Part shown: piece by piece, positions 49,101-62,800 of the stretch
How positions within the stretch are numbered: the first letter of the stretch is position 1
Layout of the letters: each line of letters starts with the position of its first letter
Origin: Pempheris klunzingeri
Lineage: Eukaryota; Chordata; Actinopteri; Acropomatiformes; Pempheridae
Length of the DNA: 64,000 nucleotides
Assembly (NCBI RefSeq): GCF_042242105.1
Contig: NC_092019.1
Span: forward strand, 15,046,328-15,110,327
Reading direction: 5' to 3'
Position numbers and translations under genes: made by a program
Notes under the pieces: generated by a model
Told to the model about the DNA's origin: nothing
The model's input: the letters and a program-made list of their open reading frames with translations, nothing else
Database searches by the model: none

Positions 49101-52100
49101 TTAAATATCTTACCTGTTGAGTGAGACCAACTAACACCTGGATGAAGAACAGCTGGGGACAAAGACACACGTCAATAAAATGACAGGATTTAACAAAATT
49201 TAATGAAATACTCAAGTAATTCTACAACTGTGCTGCTCATGTGTCTCTCCCTGTTGGACTTTGTTGTCACCATGTCCCAAGATTTCAACATTTAACTTGA
49301 TATGTAAAATGTCTATTAAGACCAAATGTTTTCCCTTAATTAAGCAAACTCACTTAAAAATAAATAATCATCTTCTTCACCACCATGCAAAGCAAATATT
49401 AAAGTCTTAATAGCTGTGTACTTGCTCTTAACCACTTTTTTTGGGAGATGTTTATTAAAATGTGCGAGCATTCACAAAAAAAGCTTCCTTTTAGCCTTGA
49501 AGCCTTACGTTTCAGGCTGATATGACATATTTCCTCACCATCTCAAACAGTCTCCTCAGCAGGAAACTCATGCGGATCTTAGGAGAGCGAGGGAAGTTGA
49601 GCTCGTAGCACAGAGTTGGAACAAAGGCAAAGTAGTAAATGTCTGTGGAGATGGAGAGGAGGTCAGTGTGAAAGTTAGCCAACAAATGCCACAAAATGAA
49701 AAATGTGACAAAGAGGCAGTGGTACAAATACTAGACAAACTAATTTGAGTACCTCTGATGGTGAGGTTGCCTGGGTAACACACCTTACGTTCGCCTCCAT
49801 TGAAGTGCTGTGCTGAGGGACCTGTGGAAAATTTAATACACAAATACACAACATTGCAAAGTACATGTTTGGTAACATTTAGCATTTTATGAGTCATTAC
49901 ACATAAATACAGAGAACAATAGTGATAATCAAGTGTGGATGTTGATATACAACAATTTCTGGTACATATTTGATATTTCCACATAGTACTGTGACAGTTA
50001 TTGTATGCTGAGCTTCAGTATCAAGTATCTGCCAATAGATGTCACTGTAACAGCATGCGCAGGGGACTGAAGGATCTTTACCGGAAGACATTTGATATAA
50101 AAACTGACATTTGCATTGACTTAAGGCTCTCTGAAGACTTAATTCTCACTTAGGTCTTAAATTTAACATGCAAACCCTGTTACCAAAATATGTATGTGCA
50201 TGTGTCTTTGTGACTTACAAGACAGCGACCTGGCCAGTTTCTTGGCCTTAACGGTGCTCAGCTCTCTGCACCACATGTTGACGTCCTTATAGGAGTAGAG
50301 CTTTAGGAAGAGGATGGTGTAAGTACCAAGAACGAACGCACCACCAACTGACAGAGAGAGAGAAAAAGAGAGGACAGTCACCATTTTGATGTTGATAAAG
50401 TTGTACTGTGAGAACAAGCTATCAATTGATGTAAGCGGGATGAGAAACAGGGATAGGGAGGAGGAAGGGAGGGTAGGAAAGAGACAGAGAAGAGGGAAAA
50501 AGGTGACAGGAGAGACACAGGAGGACGGAAAACAAGGGAAAAACAAAGAAAGAGAAGGAAAGGATTTAGAGAGTGAAGAAGGAAGGGAAAGAGAGAAAGA
50601 GACGTTATCATTTGATCTTGACCAAACAGCAAAACAAGCCCAGTAAAATAAATCATCTCAACTCAAAGTATGAGAGCAGTCTAACTGTGCCAAGGACATT
50701 ATTATCCGGTAGAGTCACCATGTTTACAAGCGCTGTTGTATGTGTGTGTCTGTGTGCTCTAATAAAACTGTGTCAGTGTTTGTAATTGTAAGTCAGTATA
50801 AAAGATGATTTGATGTTGGATGAATAAACTGAAGTTGATTCTGATTTTTAGACCCATCACACACACAGGCCAACTGAGCAGTTTGCCTACCATGGCTTTA
50901 CCAATAGTCACCATATGCTTGACAGACAAGGATCATGCTGAACTGAGGGGAAGATGCACACCAACCGTATACCCACAGACTTCTATATGTGCACAAACAC
51001 ACAACAGAAACACAAATCAGCGTGTTGTGCCAACAGGGTAAGGTTGAGGTCAGCACACCTGGCATCAAACCACAGCAGATCTTATCCATTAACCATCTGT
51101 CTTTCTGGCTCCTGTGTGGCTTCTAGACAACCAGATTGGCTCCGAGACAGCGACAGCGACTGTAGATAGCCGTCATACAAACACAGAGAGGCGGAGCTAA
51201 AGTGGGAAAACATACCAGAGCAGCCAATCATCACCCACTCACAAGTTCCCACCAAAATCATGAATCGGTCTGCTAACTCACAACCAGCTACCCGTTCAAA
51301 CATCTCAGCTAAGGTGGACTATTATATTTTTACTGTTTATTTCTGTCAGCAGAGTCTAGAATAGCAGAGGCTGTGAGTGTAATGATTCAGATTAAAATGT
51401 GTCTCTCCTCTTTGGGAGCGCTTTGCTCAGGGTAAAGAGTTCAAACTGGTTCCGCCACAAGAAATGCCAGGCACCATGACGGTGCCTGGCAGTAGGTAAC
51501 ATGATACCTACTGTACCTCCGATGGCAGGTTGACACACCTTACTGTCAAGCCTGTGCAGTATGGACAATTATCCAACTTCTAAAAGGACATTGTGCTTGA
51601 CCGGCAGGACCTGCAGAGGATTTCTAAATTTCTTGCTCATTACACCGAGAAGTGTTTGAGTACCTGCATCCAAAAAAAAAGGCTAAAAGTGTTTGCCTCA
51701 ATAAAAAAAAAAGTTGCACAAAGCTGTTCAACAGTATGATAACTCTCATTGTACATTAAGCACACTGATTAATGTACAACAGCTGAATATTGGTTGCTTA
51801 AGCAGAGCATTACGATGAGTTTTACACCTACTTGTAAAACACACCAAGTATGCAGGACTTGACAGCATTCACCCCAGATTTTCTGCCAGATTTTCACTTT
51901 TTGATTATAGCAAATCAAATCTAATTTCTAAACAAGATCTCAAGATCTCATCTCAGTTGTAGAATATTGCATTGCATGATGTATAACCCTCTCTAAATTA
52001 ACATAGATCCATAGTAGGTTCTGTATTGAGATGAGTACATACAGTGGTGTGAAAAAGTATTTGCTCCCTTGCAGATTTCTTCTGTTTTTGCTTTATTGTC

Positions 52101-55100
52101 ACACTTAAATGTTTCAGATCATCAAACCAATTTTAATATCACACAAAGATAACCTGAGTAAACACAAAAAGCAGTTTTTAAATGATGATTTCATTTATAA
52201 AGGGAAAAAAGCTATCCAAATCAACCTGGCCCTATGTGAAAAAGTAATTGCCCCCTCCTTGTTAAATCATGAATTAACTGTGATTAACCACATTTTTGAA
52301 AACTGAGTTCACTATTTCACTAGCCACACCCAGGCCTGATTACTGCCAGAGCTGTAGAGTCAAGAAATCACTTAAATAGACAACATGAAGTAGGCTGAAA
52401 GATCTCAAAATGCAACACATCATGCCCCGATCTAAAGCAATTCAAGAACAGACAAGAAACAAAGTTATTGACATCTATCAGTCTGGAAAGGGTTAAAAAG
52501 CCATTTCTAAGTCTTTGGGACTCCAGCGAACAACAGTGAGAGCCATTATCCCCGAATGGAGAAAACATGGAGCAGTGGTGAACCTTCCCAGGACTACCGG
52601 CCTACCAAAATTACTCCAAGAGTGCATCAACGTCTCATGCAGGAGGTCACAAAAGAACCCCAAACAACATCTAAAGCACTGCAGGCCTCACTTGCCTCAG
52701 TTAAGGTCAGTGTTCATGATTCAACAATAAGAAAGAGACTGGGCAAAAATGGCCTCCATGGGAGAGTTCCAAGGAGAAAACCACTGCTGACCAAAAAGAA
52801 CACAAAGGCACATCTCACACTTGCTAAAAAACATCTTGATGATCCCCCACACTTTTGGGAAAATATTCTGTGGACTGACGAGACAAAAGTGGAACTTTTT
52901 GGAAGGTGTGTGTCCCGTTACATCTGGCGTAAAACTAACACAGCATTTCGGAGAAAGAACATCATACCGACAGTCAAACATGGTGGTGGTAGTGTGATGG
53001 TCTGGGGCTGCTTTGCTGCTTCAGGACCTGGACAACTTGCCGTAATTGATGGAACCATGAATTCTGCTCTCTACCAGAAAATCCTGAAGGAGAATGTCCG
53101 GCCATCAGTTTGTGACGTTAAGCTCAAGCGCACTTGGGTTATGCAGCAGGACAATGATCCGAAGCACACCAGCAAGTCCACCTCCGAATAGCTCAAAAAA
53201 AACAAAGTGAAGGTTTTGGAGTGACCCAGTCCAAGTCTGGACTTAAATTCGATTGAGATGCTGTGGCATGACCTTAAACAGGCCATTCATGCTCGAAAAC
53301 CCTCCAATGTGGCTGAATTAAGACAATTCTCAAATTCTGTCTGTTTTGAACTTATTTCCGAACACAAAGACAAAGAGGGTAGATTTGTCTTAGTAAAGGC
53401 CAAATTGGAACACAAAGAGGTCACTTTATGCAACATATACGCTCCCCCAGGCAGTGATTTCACCTTTTTAAGAAAATATTCAGTCTGACGGCCACTGAAA
53501 TATATGGTACCCTTATATGTGCAGGGGACCTTAGCATACTTTTGAACCCTAAATTAGACACAACTAACAGACTGAGAAAGAGGAATTCTATTGAAAAACA
53601 AGTAAAAAGATTACTGGAGGAATTAGGATTAATTGATATATGGCGGCATTTACACCGATCTGATCGAGATTTCACTTTTTACTCCGCGAGACATAACATT
53701 TACTCAAGAATTGATTATTTCCTCATGTTTAAAAAAGACTATCATAAAGTGAAGGGCTGCAAAATTGGACAGAGGGATATCTCTGATCATTCTGGACTAA
53801 ACCTGAGATTACACCTGGAGGAGAGACCAAAAATAACACTTTGGAGATTGAACACAGGTCTACTGAACAGTGACACATTTAAAAACGAAATGAGGGTCAA
53901 ATTGAAAACATATTTGGAAAAGAATGATAATGGAGAAGTCAGTCCTGCCATCCTATGGGATGTGGCCAAGGCTTATCTTAGAGGGGAAATTATATCCAAA
54001 TCTGCAAGTTTGAAAAAGATAAAAGCTAAAAAGCTGCTAGATTTAGTCTATAGTGAAGAAATTGAAAAACAGCTTAGACATATGAAACAGAGGTATTATG
54101 AAGCGGGGCCCAAAGCATCCAAATTACTCGCATGGAGACTTAGGAAAGAACAAGCAGAATCTTCTATTCATAAACTTAGAGACCCTAAAACAAATAAGAT
54201 AACTGCCAGATTGGAAGGAATCCAGGAAGCTTTTGTATCATACTACAAATCATTATATACACAACCAGATAAGGCAGACGAACTAACAATCCAAGACTTA
54301 CTTAACTCATTAGACCTCCCTTGTCTTGGTAAAATCCAAAATGAAAAACTTATATCTGAAATCTCAACAGAGGAAATAGATCACGTAATTTCAGGTCTCA
54401 GTGTGAATAAATCCACAGGCTGTGATGGATTCCCATCAGAATGGTATAAGGCCATGAGAGAACCGCTACTCCCTTTACTAAAAGATTCATTCAACTATAC
54501 TCTGAAAGACGGGGCCCCCCCACCATCGTGGAAAGAGGCGCTTATTTCAGTGATACCTAAGGAGGGCAAAGATAGAATGGACTGTAAAAACTATAGACCA
54601 AATAGCGTCCTAAACACTGACTACAAAATATTAGCTAAGCGACTGGAAACAGTAATGCCCTCTCTGATATAAGACACAGGCAGACACATGATAATATAAG
54701 AGCAGCCCTCCATATAATTGACTATATCTCTAAAGAGAAAATTGGCACGGTCCTTCTCAGCCTTGATGCTGAGAAGGCCTTTGATTCAGTTGGCTGGGAT
54801 TTCTTATTTGAAGTTATGGCCAGATTTGGATTTTGCAAATCATTCATACAATGTATAAGAACTCTCTATTTTTCCCCAACAGTAAGGATTAAAATTAATG
54901 GAAGCCTCTCAAATCCAATGAGATTGCAACGAGGATGTAGACAGGGTTGTCCACTCAGCCCATCACTTTTCAATCTTTTCATCGAACCATTGGCCCAAGC
55001 TATTAGAGAAGATAATGCTCTAGAGGGCATACATATAGGAAGTGTTGAAAATAAAATTTGTCTATATGCAGATGATGTATTGATAACACTCCAAAAACCT

Positions 55101-56778
55101 GAATCCGGTGTCCCACCGTTAATGAACTTCTTGAAGATATATGGACGATACTCTGGCTATGTACTTAATGTTCAGAAAACCCAAGTTTTAACTTTTAATT
55201 ATGTACCCTCACAGGAACTTATGGATAAGCATAAATTTGACTGGCTTCAGCCACGCATTAGGTACCTGGGTGTTTTCTTGACAAAGGACCAATCACAGCT
55301 GCATGACACCAACTATAAATACATTAATAGGAAAGTATACGAGGACCTGGACTTGCTCCCCCTTGACCTTGGCAGCAGAATAAGGACAATCAAAATGAAT
55401 ATTTTACCCAGACTATTATACTTATTTACAGTTCTTCCAATAGAGGTACCTCTTAAACAATTTAGGGACTGGGATAAGCACCTGTCTAGATTCATTTGGA
55501 ATAATAAAAGACCCCGAGTGAGATACTCAACGTTACAGCTGCCTCGGGAGAAGGGGGGCATGTCCCTGCCTTGTTTTAGAGATTACTACCTATCAGCCCA
55601 GCTGAAGCCTCTGGTATGTTGGTGCAACCCAGCCTATGTGGCAAAATGGAAAGACATTGAATTATCTTTAATGGATATACCCATACAGTCAGTACTGGGA
55701 TGCCCTAGCAGAACTAATGAGGTATTTCAGTTACATAATCAATTTGTTGTTTTCTCTGTAAAGACATGGTTGCAGGTGGTCAAGACATTTGGGCTGCAGA
55801 AGGAGATCAAGTTGTTGTGACCTCTGTAAAAGTGGCAAATACCTCCTGAAGATCTTTATGGCTCCAAGCAAGAAAGCGATAACAAAGTGCTGGCTTCAGA
55901 GGTTACCACCCACCACTGCCCTTCTTATTAATATAATCAACTCCATCCGCTCAATGGAAAAGATGACATTCTCACTTCGACTCCAGAAAGAGAAGGGGGA
56001 TAAATACTGGGGAAAATGGGACTACTGTAACCATATAGACTCTTAGTAATCACATCTTTGGTTCTCTATGTGAAATTTTTCTAAAAAAAAAAAAAAAGAA
56101 AAAAAAAGTGCTTTGTACCTGTACCCTCTTGCCCTGGCTTACTGTAATTCATTTTTTCCCGGCCCTCACCTGTTTGTGTTTTTTTGTTGTTGTTGTTTTT
56201 GTTGCTGTTTATTGCAAAAAATAAATAAAAAGTTTGAAAAAAAATTAAGACAATTCTGCAAAGAAGAGTGGGCCAAAATTCCCCCACAGCAATGTGAAAG
56301 ACTCATCGCCAGTTATTGCAAACGCTTGGTTGCAGTTGTTGCCGCCAAGGGTGGCACAACCAGTTATTAGGTTTAGGGGCCAATTACTTTTTCACATAGG
56401 GCCAGGTTGGTTTGGATAGCTTTTACCCTTAATAAATGAAATCATCATTTAAAAACTGCTTTTTGTATTTACTCAGGTTATCTTTGTGTGATATTAAAAT
56501 TTGTTTGATGATCTGAAACATGTAAGTGTGACAAAAAAGCAAAAGCAGAAGAAATCTGTAAGGGGGCAAATACTTTTTCACACCACTGTATACCCACCAT
56601 TTATCATTTTTATATAATAATGACAGTAGAGTGCAGTTTCCCCTCATCACTACAGTGTTCCTCAAAAGAAATTTAATACAATTTGAAATGAAGCTTGATA
56701 TCAGATCCTTACGCTCTGCTTCATGTACAATGGCTGAATACTGGTTGCGTAACCAGTGTCCAGTAAATGCAGTGGCTC

Positions 56779-56851
<73 letters not shown>

Positions 56852-59800
56852 GCACACATATCTGTGCACACACACACACATACACACACACACACACCTG
56901 CCCTCTATCATTGCCCTTCCTGTGTGAACAGCAGTGCAGAGAGGAGAACAGACAGACAGATGGACTGACTCCTTTACTCCTTCACCTCCCAGTGAGAGAA
57001 CAGATGAGAGGAGAGGAGAGGAGAGGAGAGGAGAGGAGAGGAGAGGAAGAAATTAAAACAATAATTCTCTATGACCAAACTAACATTGAAATATGCGCCA
57101 CATTACTTTAGATACTCACTGTCTGTCTATCTGTCTGATGATCGGGTTTAGAGGAATCCTAACTAAAATATAACTAAATATATTATATTTTTATATTAAT
57201 GGTGTGAAATACTCCTTCTGCGGAACTCCTACTTGTGGGTTAAGGGATGACCCCAGTATTTTTAAACCTGGACTTTATTTTTTACATTTTTGGGATTTGA
57301 AACCGTAATTGTACCTTGCAGAACATGGAACAGGCCGGTAATGCATAACAATCTGAGTCTGTCTGTGGCAAAAACAAGCACTTTTAGCAGACATACACTG
57401 ATCTGGGGCAATTACCCAGAAGGATTACATTACTGCTTGCTGCCTTTTCTTGGCTTCCGATGAGGCCAATCTACTCGACCAATTTCAAAGGTTTTTGTAC
57501 TTAACACTCCCTTTTAAGCCAAAATATGTAAAAAATAGAGTCCAGCTTTAAAAATACCAGAACTGTCCTTTAAGTTACAAATGTGACCTTGGTAATGAAA
57601 TATTTAACATTTTTAAGTTCATTGCATGTTCAATATGTATCCCTTGGAGCAGCCCTACTCTTTTCTCCATTTGGTGAAGAAATGATTGTTGACATTGCCA
57701 AGATCTGCATATCTTTAAATATAACTAACGCGTACCAGACAATATTTTACAAAACTGGATCTATAATGTTTTGAATTAATCACTCTGAGGAATATAGTGT
57801 GCTGGTGTTTCATGGCATGTAAAGCATTTCTAATTTTTCATGGGTGAATTGTATCGTTTGTGGAGGGCGGCCATGGTTTCTGTCAGGCAGCCTGATGAAG
57901 ACAGAAGAAGGCGACCCCTGGATGACCCTGTACTGCAAACCACACCTACTTTCCCTTTCTATCCTCCTTTCCTATCTTTTCCTCTCCCCTCTTCCCTTCT
58001 CCTTTACTCTCAGAGCCAGCTGGAAATAATCCAGTCATGACCAACTGGTCCATTACCACTAACCATTTCCAATTATGACTCTGTATAAGAGATACTTTTA
58101 CTGCACTATCAAACTGGTTGACTGTTTCTCTGAAGGGTAAGGGTATGAATGTCCTCTTAATCTTTCTTACAGTTACATTATTTTCTGTTTTATACACATG
58201 CTACACAGGCTACACTGTAAACTACCAATGAATGGATAGTGGTTTGGCTGCATGATAAATGCTACTAGGCAGAAGCAAGGCTGCAAAGATGGTATTTCAC
58301 TAACAGTAAGAAAAACATTTTACCTGGGGTCATGGAGGGGACCAGTAGGACCACTGCAGCAGGGAATGTTAGCATGATTGCCATGTTAATGCAATGGACC
58401 AGAAGCCCCACAAGTTCACTGAATGAACCCTAGGCAGAAGGAGAGGCAGAGAGGGACAGCAGGAGTTTTTACATTAGATCTTAAAAACTCCTGACTAATC
58501 ATTATTTTGTTAGCTGATTTTGAACTTAAGTCATCTGTTGTTGAGCCCATTCTAAAAACAGTGAGAAGGACACAGCAGCTAAATATGAGCATTTTAAGTA
58601 TTTGTTTTGCTTCTAAACAGAACCACATTTTGAGTTATTGTGGCCTATAAAAGTTTTAAAAAGCTCATGATGTTCCATATTCATGCCAAACAGACAAGAG
58701 CATAACTAAATATGCCCTAAATGCAGATGGTGAAACTAATTTCTCATTGAACCATTTAACATTTGCAAATGCAAGTGGGGAGGGTCAGCTAGTCAGTCAG
58801 TTTTAGAGAACGGTTTTAGAAAAATAATCCCTCTTGAGAGATGTGAAAGTGCTCCACATTCAACAGTTCAGTTAAAACTCACAGTGCTCTGATGTTTCTC
58901 CGCTCACCTTAGACAGCTGCCTTTCTGTGTAGAGAGCCACGAGAATGAACACGTTGGACACTGTCAAAAAAGCACAAAGACTTATGTAAGTTCATCTAAA
59001 CCACATTCCATTTTTCCGTGCAGGTCCACTTCTGAAGGATTAAAGCATCAATATGAAGTTGAGAAAATTAAAATATTTCGTTCACACGTCTTTATTTCTG
59101 ACTGATAATATTGCCCTTGGGTGTAAGATGGCCATTATCTCAATAATGAAGTTAAAGGAAAACACTGATGGGATACATTGCTGGTCTCAATCAGAGTTGA
59201 GACGCAGAAGTAAAGAGACACATAATTTTAACTATAAAGGTCCTTAGGCAACTGTAATTACAATAATGCGTTATACATTGTCTCTCTGGTAAAGGCCTTG
59301 TTTTCCCCAACTGCTGAGATATTGTCCTTATTTCAAGCTGATTATTTAGTCAATGTCCAGTTAGTTCTGAAAGGCTTCATTAACATGTGAAGTAAACCAA
59401 TAAAGAAACAAATGATCATTCAGTTAAAGTGAAAACACAAATCTTACCAAAAGTTTTTCACATCAATATGGAAATGGGCTGCTTTTGACTGGCACTCAAC
59501 ATGACTCTACTTTTATAGTCATTAACTTTAATAATACTGTTTTTTTCAGTTGACTTTTTGGCAAGACCCAGCTCTGTCTACATTAAAACACACTGTCTCA
59601 TGCGCGAGCACACACACACTCGCATGATTAAACAGTAACACCTGACGAATGAAATGAGCCAACACTAAAACAGCATATGTGTTGCACAGCACACACCAAC
59701 TGCTCGATAGCTGAACGACAAGGCACGTGCAAATGTACACACACAACTACACACATTTTGTATTTTAGTTACCTGCACAAATATTTTTTATATTTGGGTA

Positions 59801-62800
59801 CGGAAATAAAAGACAACTTGCTTTGTATGAAATAACTTGAATATCCACATTGGTGAAAAACAGAGCTAGGGTATTGGGGCATATCTAAGCCAATAATAGT
59901 TTTTAGTGCCCAGTTTTTTCTTTCATGCACACTTAATTATGCATCAATTGTTGCCACTAAACCGGATTCTGTGAGGAGCAAATTATACTAAATTGTATGT
60001 AGATTTCTCCATTTTATCATGTGTCTAGTGTCAGTTTAAATAGCAGGGTAAGTCAGTGCTCAATAAACTTAAGAAAACACGACTGACAAGAGTGGGCTGA
60101 GACACACTGATGGCAAATAATTGCAGCAATTGTTCCATTTTAAGACCCTAATCAGTGCATTAGCATGTCAGTCTATCTAATCTAGAGTACACAAATATGT
60201 TACTGTCAACTATTTTGATTACTGGGTCTTATCGTCCTCTCATCAATGCAACTAACCATCAGCATTGCTATTCCAAATCAATTTGTTTCATGGTTCAGTC
60301 ACATGCTTGTTTTTGACTTCGTGGTAAACTTGCTACTATGAAGAGACAAGAAGGGTCTAAGTAGGAACAAATGCCTCACAGGCAAAACTCTTTTTCATGT
60401 GATGACAACCTCATTTGTCCATAAAGCAACATAATCATGCACAAGTAAAATGTATTTAATTCAACCTATCATAAGTTGCAGTTAGTTAAGGAAAAATAGC
60501 ACAACTTCAGTATGTTTCTGAACAGATGCTCATTATGGTTACATGCGATTCTGTATTTAGGCAAATGTCACATTTGATCTCACCCTTAAAAGCACCTCTA
60601 AAAAAAGTAAAATCTCATACAGTCAGGAGACCAACAATCTGCGATCTCAGGACTTCTTTTAACCAGATGGCTTTTACCACAAGGAAAATGTACATTTTCA
60701 GAGCATATGTAAATTACAGTATGAAAAAAAAAATTATTTCAGCATTTTCTCCACTCTTCAATAGGGCTGTGTATCAATCTTTACTTATATAGCGCCAATT
60801 CACAACAGCGTTATCTCAAGACGCTTTACATGAAGAGCAGGTCTAGACCAAACTCTTTAATTAGAGAGAGACCCAACGATTCATGAATTCAAAATTAAGG
60901 ATTCAAGAATTCCCACATGAGCAAGTGTATAATGTATGACATTTTACCAAAATAAGATTTTAACATTTTAACTTTACTAGTGTTCTTTAGTGATCTTTTT
61001 TGGAAATAGGCCTGCTGAACATCGTTGACAAAGAAGAACTATTGAGCAGCAAACTGGAACAAACAGCACCATTTAGCAGCTGTTGGACACACGTAAACAC
61101 TTGATCACGTATCTAAAAAGCAGCTTTTGTGAGACATTTAGCAAGTAACAGACTAGTAACGCAGTGAAGTGACCTTACACTAGTCCAAAGTTACATTTTA
61201 TATTGGTCACTCACAGGCTTGTAGCCTAAATGTAAAACTTTTCAGGATGGTTTTCTAAACGTTGAGTATTTTGCTGGTAAGCTACCATAAAGTGTAGACT
61301 TCTCATTTACTCTGTGTTGGGGTATTTGTGTGTGTGTGTGTGTAAATTGCTGTAGTGACTCTAAAAGTATGCTATTCCTTCTGGAAATGAGCTGCTTTAC
61401 AGTCCATGCTACTGTAAACAGACTCCCAGTCTCACCTGTCTCTTAACCATTGATGGTGCAGTCATTTACCTTAACTTCACCCATCCCTTCCTCCCTCCCT
61501 CTTCTCTGCCCCTGTGTCAATGCAGCACTTTGCATCAGCTCTGTCCATCCCCCCCACTAATCTCTCTCTCTCCCCACTCTTGCTCCCCATTTCTCTCACT
61601 TTCCTCCTCGCTCTGCAGCACAGTACAAGTGTGCAGTATATAGGGCAGGTGATTGTCTCTCTAGAGACACTGTAAGCTGCACCACTGCAGACTTTCACTG
61701 CGATATAAAATAAATATTGAAACAAAATTGTGAATATAACATGTGCTTGTATGTGTGTGAGTGTGTGTGTCTTAAAACAAGGCATGGGTTGTTACACCAC
61801 CACCTAATTAATGCTCACCGCCTTAGTTCAGTTATTTCACCCAGTTATCCAAATGTTAGTTTTTCTTTTCAGAAAATTTTATACTCCGAAAGTTGCTAGA
61901 CTGCCTTCACATCAGTTCAACAGTATAATTTAGGGTCATGGCCAGACTAAAGTTTATGAGTAGATATACTAACTGTACATGAAGCTGAATCTGACTAAAT
62001 GAACACAATCAGCAAATGTTAGAATATTTAAATGTTTTCGAAAGTTTTTAATCTTAAATCACATGAAATATGCTCTCAAATTGTGATTGTTGTTGACTTC
62101 CCAGCAGGTGACTTATTGGACAGATGAAAAGTTTACCTACCAATCACCAGGCATGCTGCTGGCCAGTTGTAAGGATCATTCAGAAACAAGGAAATCACCT
62201 GAATTGGGTCCACCAGAACACCGTACCTGACAAACAAAAAAAGAAAGAAAGGAAAATGGCAGATTAAAAAAAGAGAAATCTTAATCAAAATGCATGTGTA
62301 AATTGTCAGAATGCAGAAACTGATTTTAAAGTCAATTTGCTTCCAAACTTTCACATCAAAACCTCTGTCAGAACAGGAGAACAATTGTGAATCGTTTGAA
62401 AACTGTATCTTTTGTCGTTGAAATCTTTGGAGTCTCTGTTTCATCGACATACTGGGTACAATATCAAGTAATAATCTACTGGTGAGATGAAAAAGACAGA
62501 AATAGAAAATAAAATGGTGTGCAAAAGACTCCAAACTCACTCACCTTAACAGGTTTTCTAAGAAGAGGCGAGCATTACTCAGCACCTGTAACACAAAGCA
62601 CGAGTTTAAAGATTCATCCGACTGTCTCATGTATGTGTTTCCGTTTGTTTCTTTACATGATTGGTAACTTCATTTGACCGTATTGCCATTTAATCCATTT
62701 AAATCAAATAAATGCATTCTCCCACATCGCCTGCCTCCTTCTCTATACCTTTCCTTCTCCTTGTGTTACTCACTCCCCTCTTTCCTACCTCTCCCTTTAT

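Larger units (their letters stand above)
50348..52039 (-). other. dgat1 intron, left part
   Basis: It holds a polypurine tract (about 50440-50605, almost all A/G on the plus strand) and two adjacent perfect hairpins at 51465-51512. There are no coding exons. Confidence 0.65.
52422..56365 (+). pseudogene. Tc1 transposase pseudogene, split by a LINE insertion
   Basis: The frame opens at the ATG at 52422 ([14 protein letters not shown]...). It has an early stop where a Tyr codon is expected (about 52494) and a frameshift near 52610. A long intact stretch ends at 53191 with the catalytic motifs LWTDET and DNDPKH. Two in-frame stops then replace expected Trp codons (about 53188 and 53221). The third acidic motif ([11 protein letters not shown]) is just before the LINE at 53331. 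The C-terminal remainder resumes at 56258. It cannot encode active transposase. Confidence 0.85.
52042..56588 (+). mobile_element. Tc1-type DNA transposon with about 210-bp inverted repeats, interrupted by a LINE
   Basis: The termini cagtggtgtgaaaaag... (from 52042) and its inverted copy (ending 56588) are flanked by TA (52040-52041 and 56589-56590), the Tc1/mariner target duplication. The inverted repeats reach about 52253 and start again at about 56377. By eye they differ at about a dozen positions. Removing the internal LINE and one target copy leaves about 1.62 kb, the normal Tc1 size. It lies in a dgat1 intron, antisense to the gene. Confidence 0.92.
56591..58323 (-). other. dgat1 intron, right part
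   Basis: Non-coding. It holds the CA and GAGGA repeats at 56783-57047 and nothing else that I recognise. Confidence 0.65.

Noticed and set aside
56429-56927. Long ORFs of His-Thr or Cys-Val repeats
   Set aside because: They are translations of the (CA)n microsatellite and part of the Tc1 inverted repeat, not genes.
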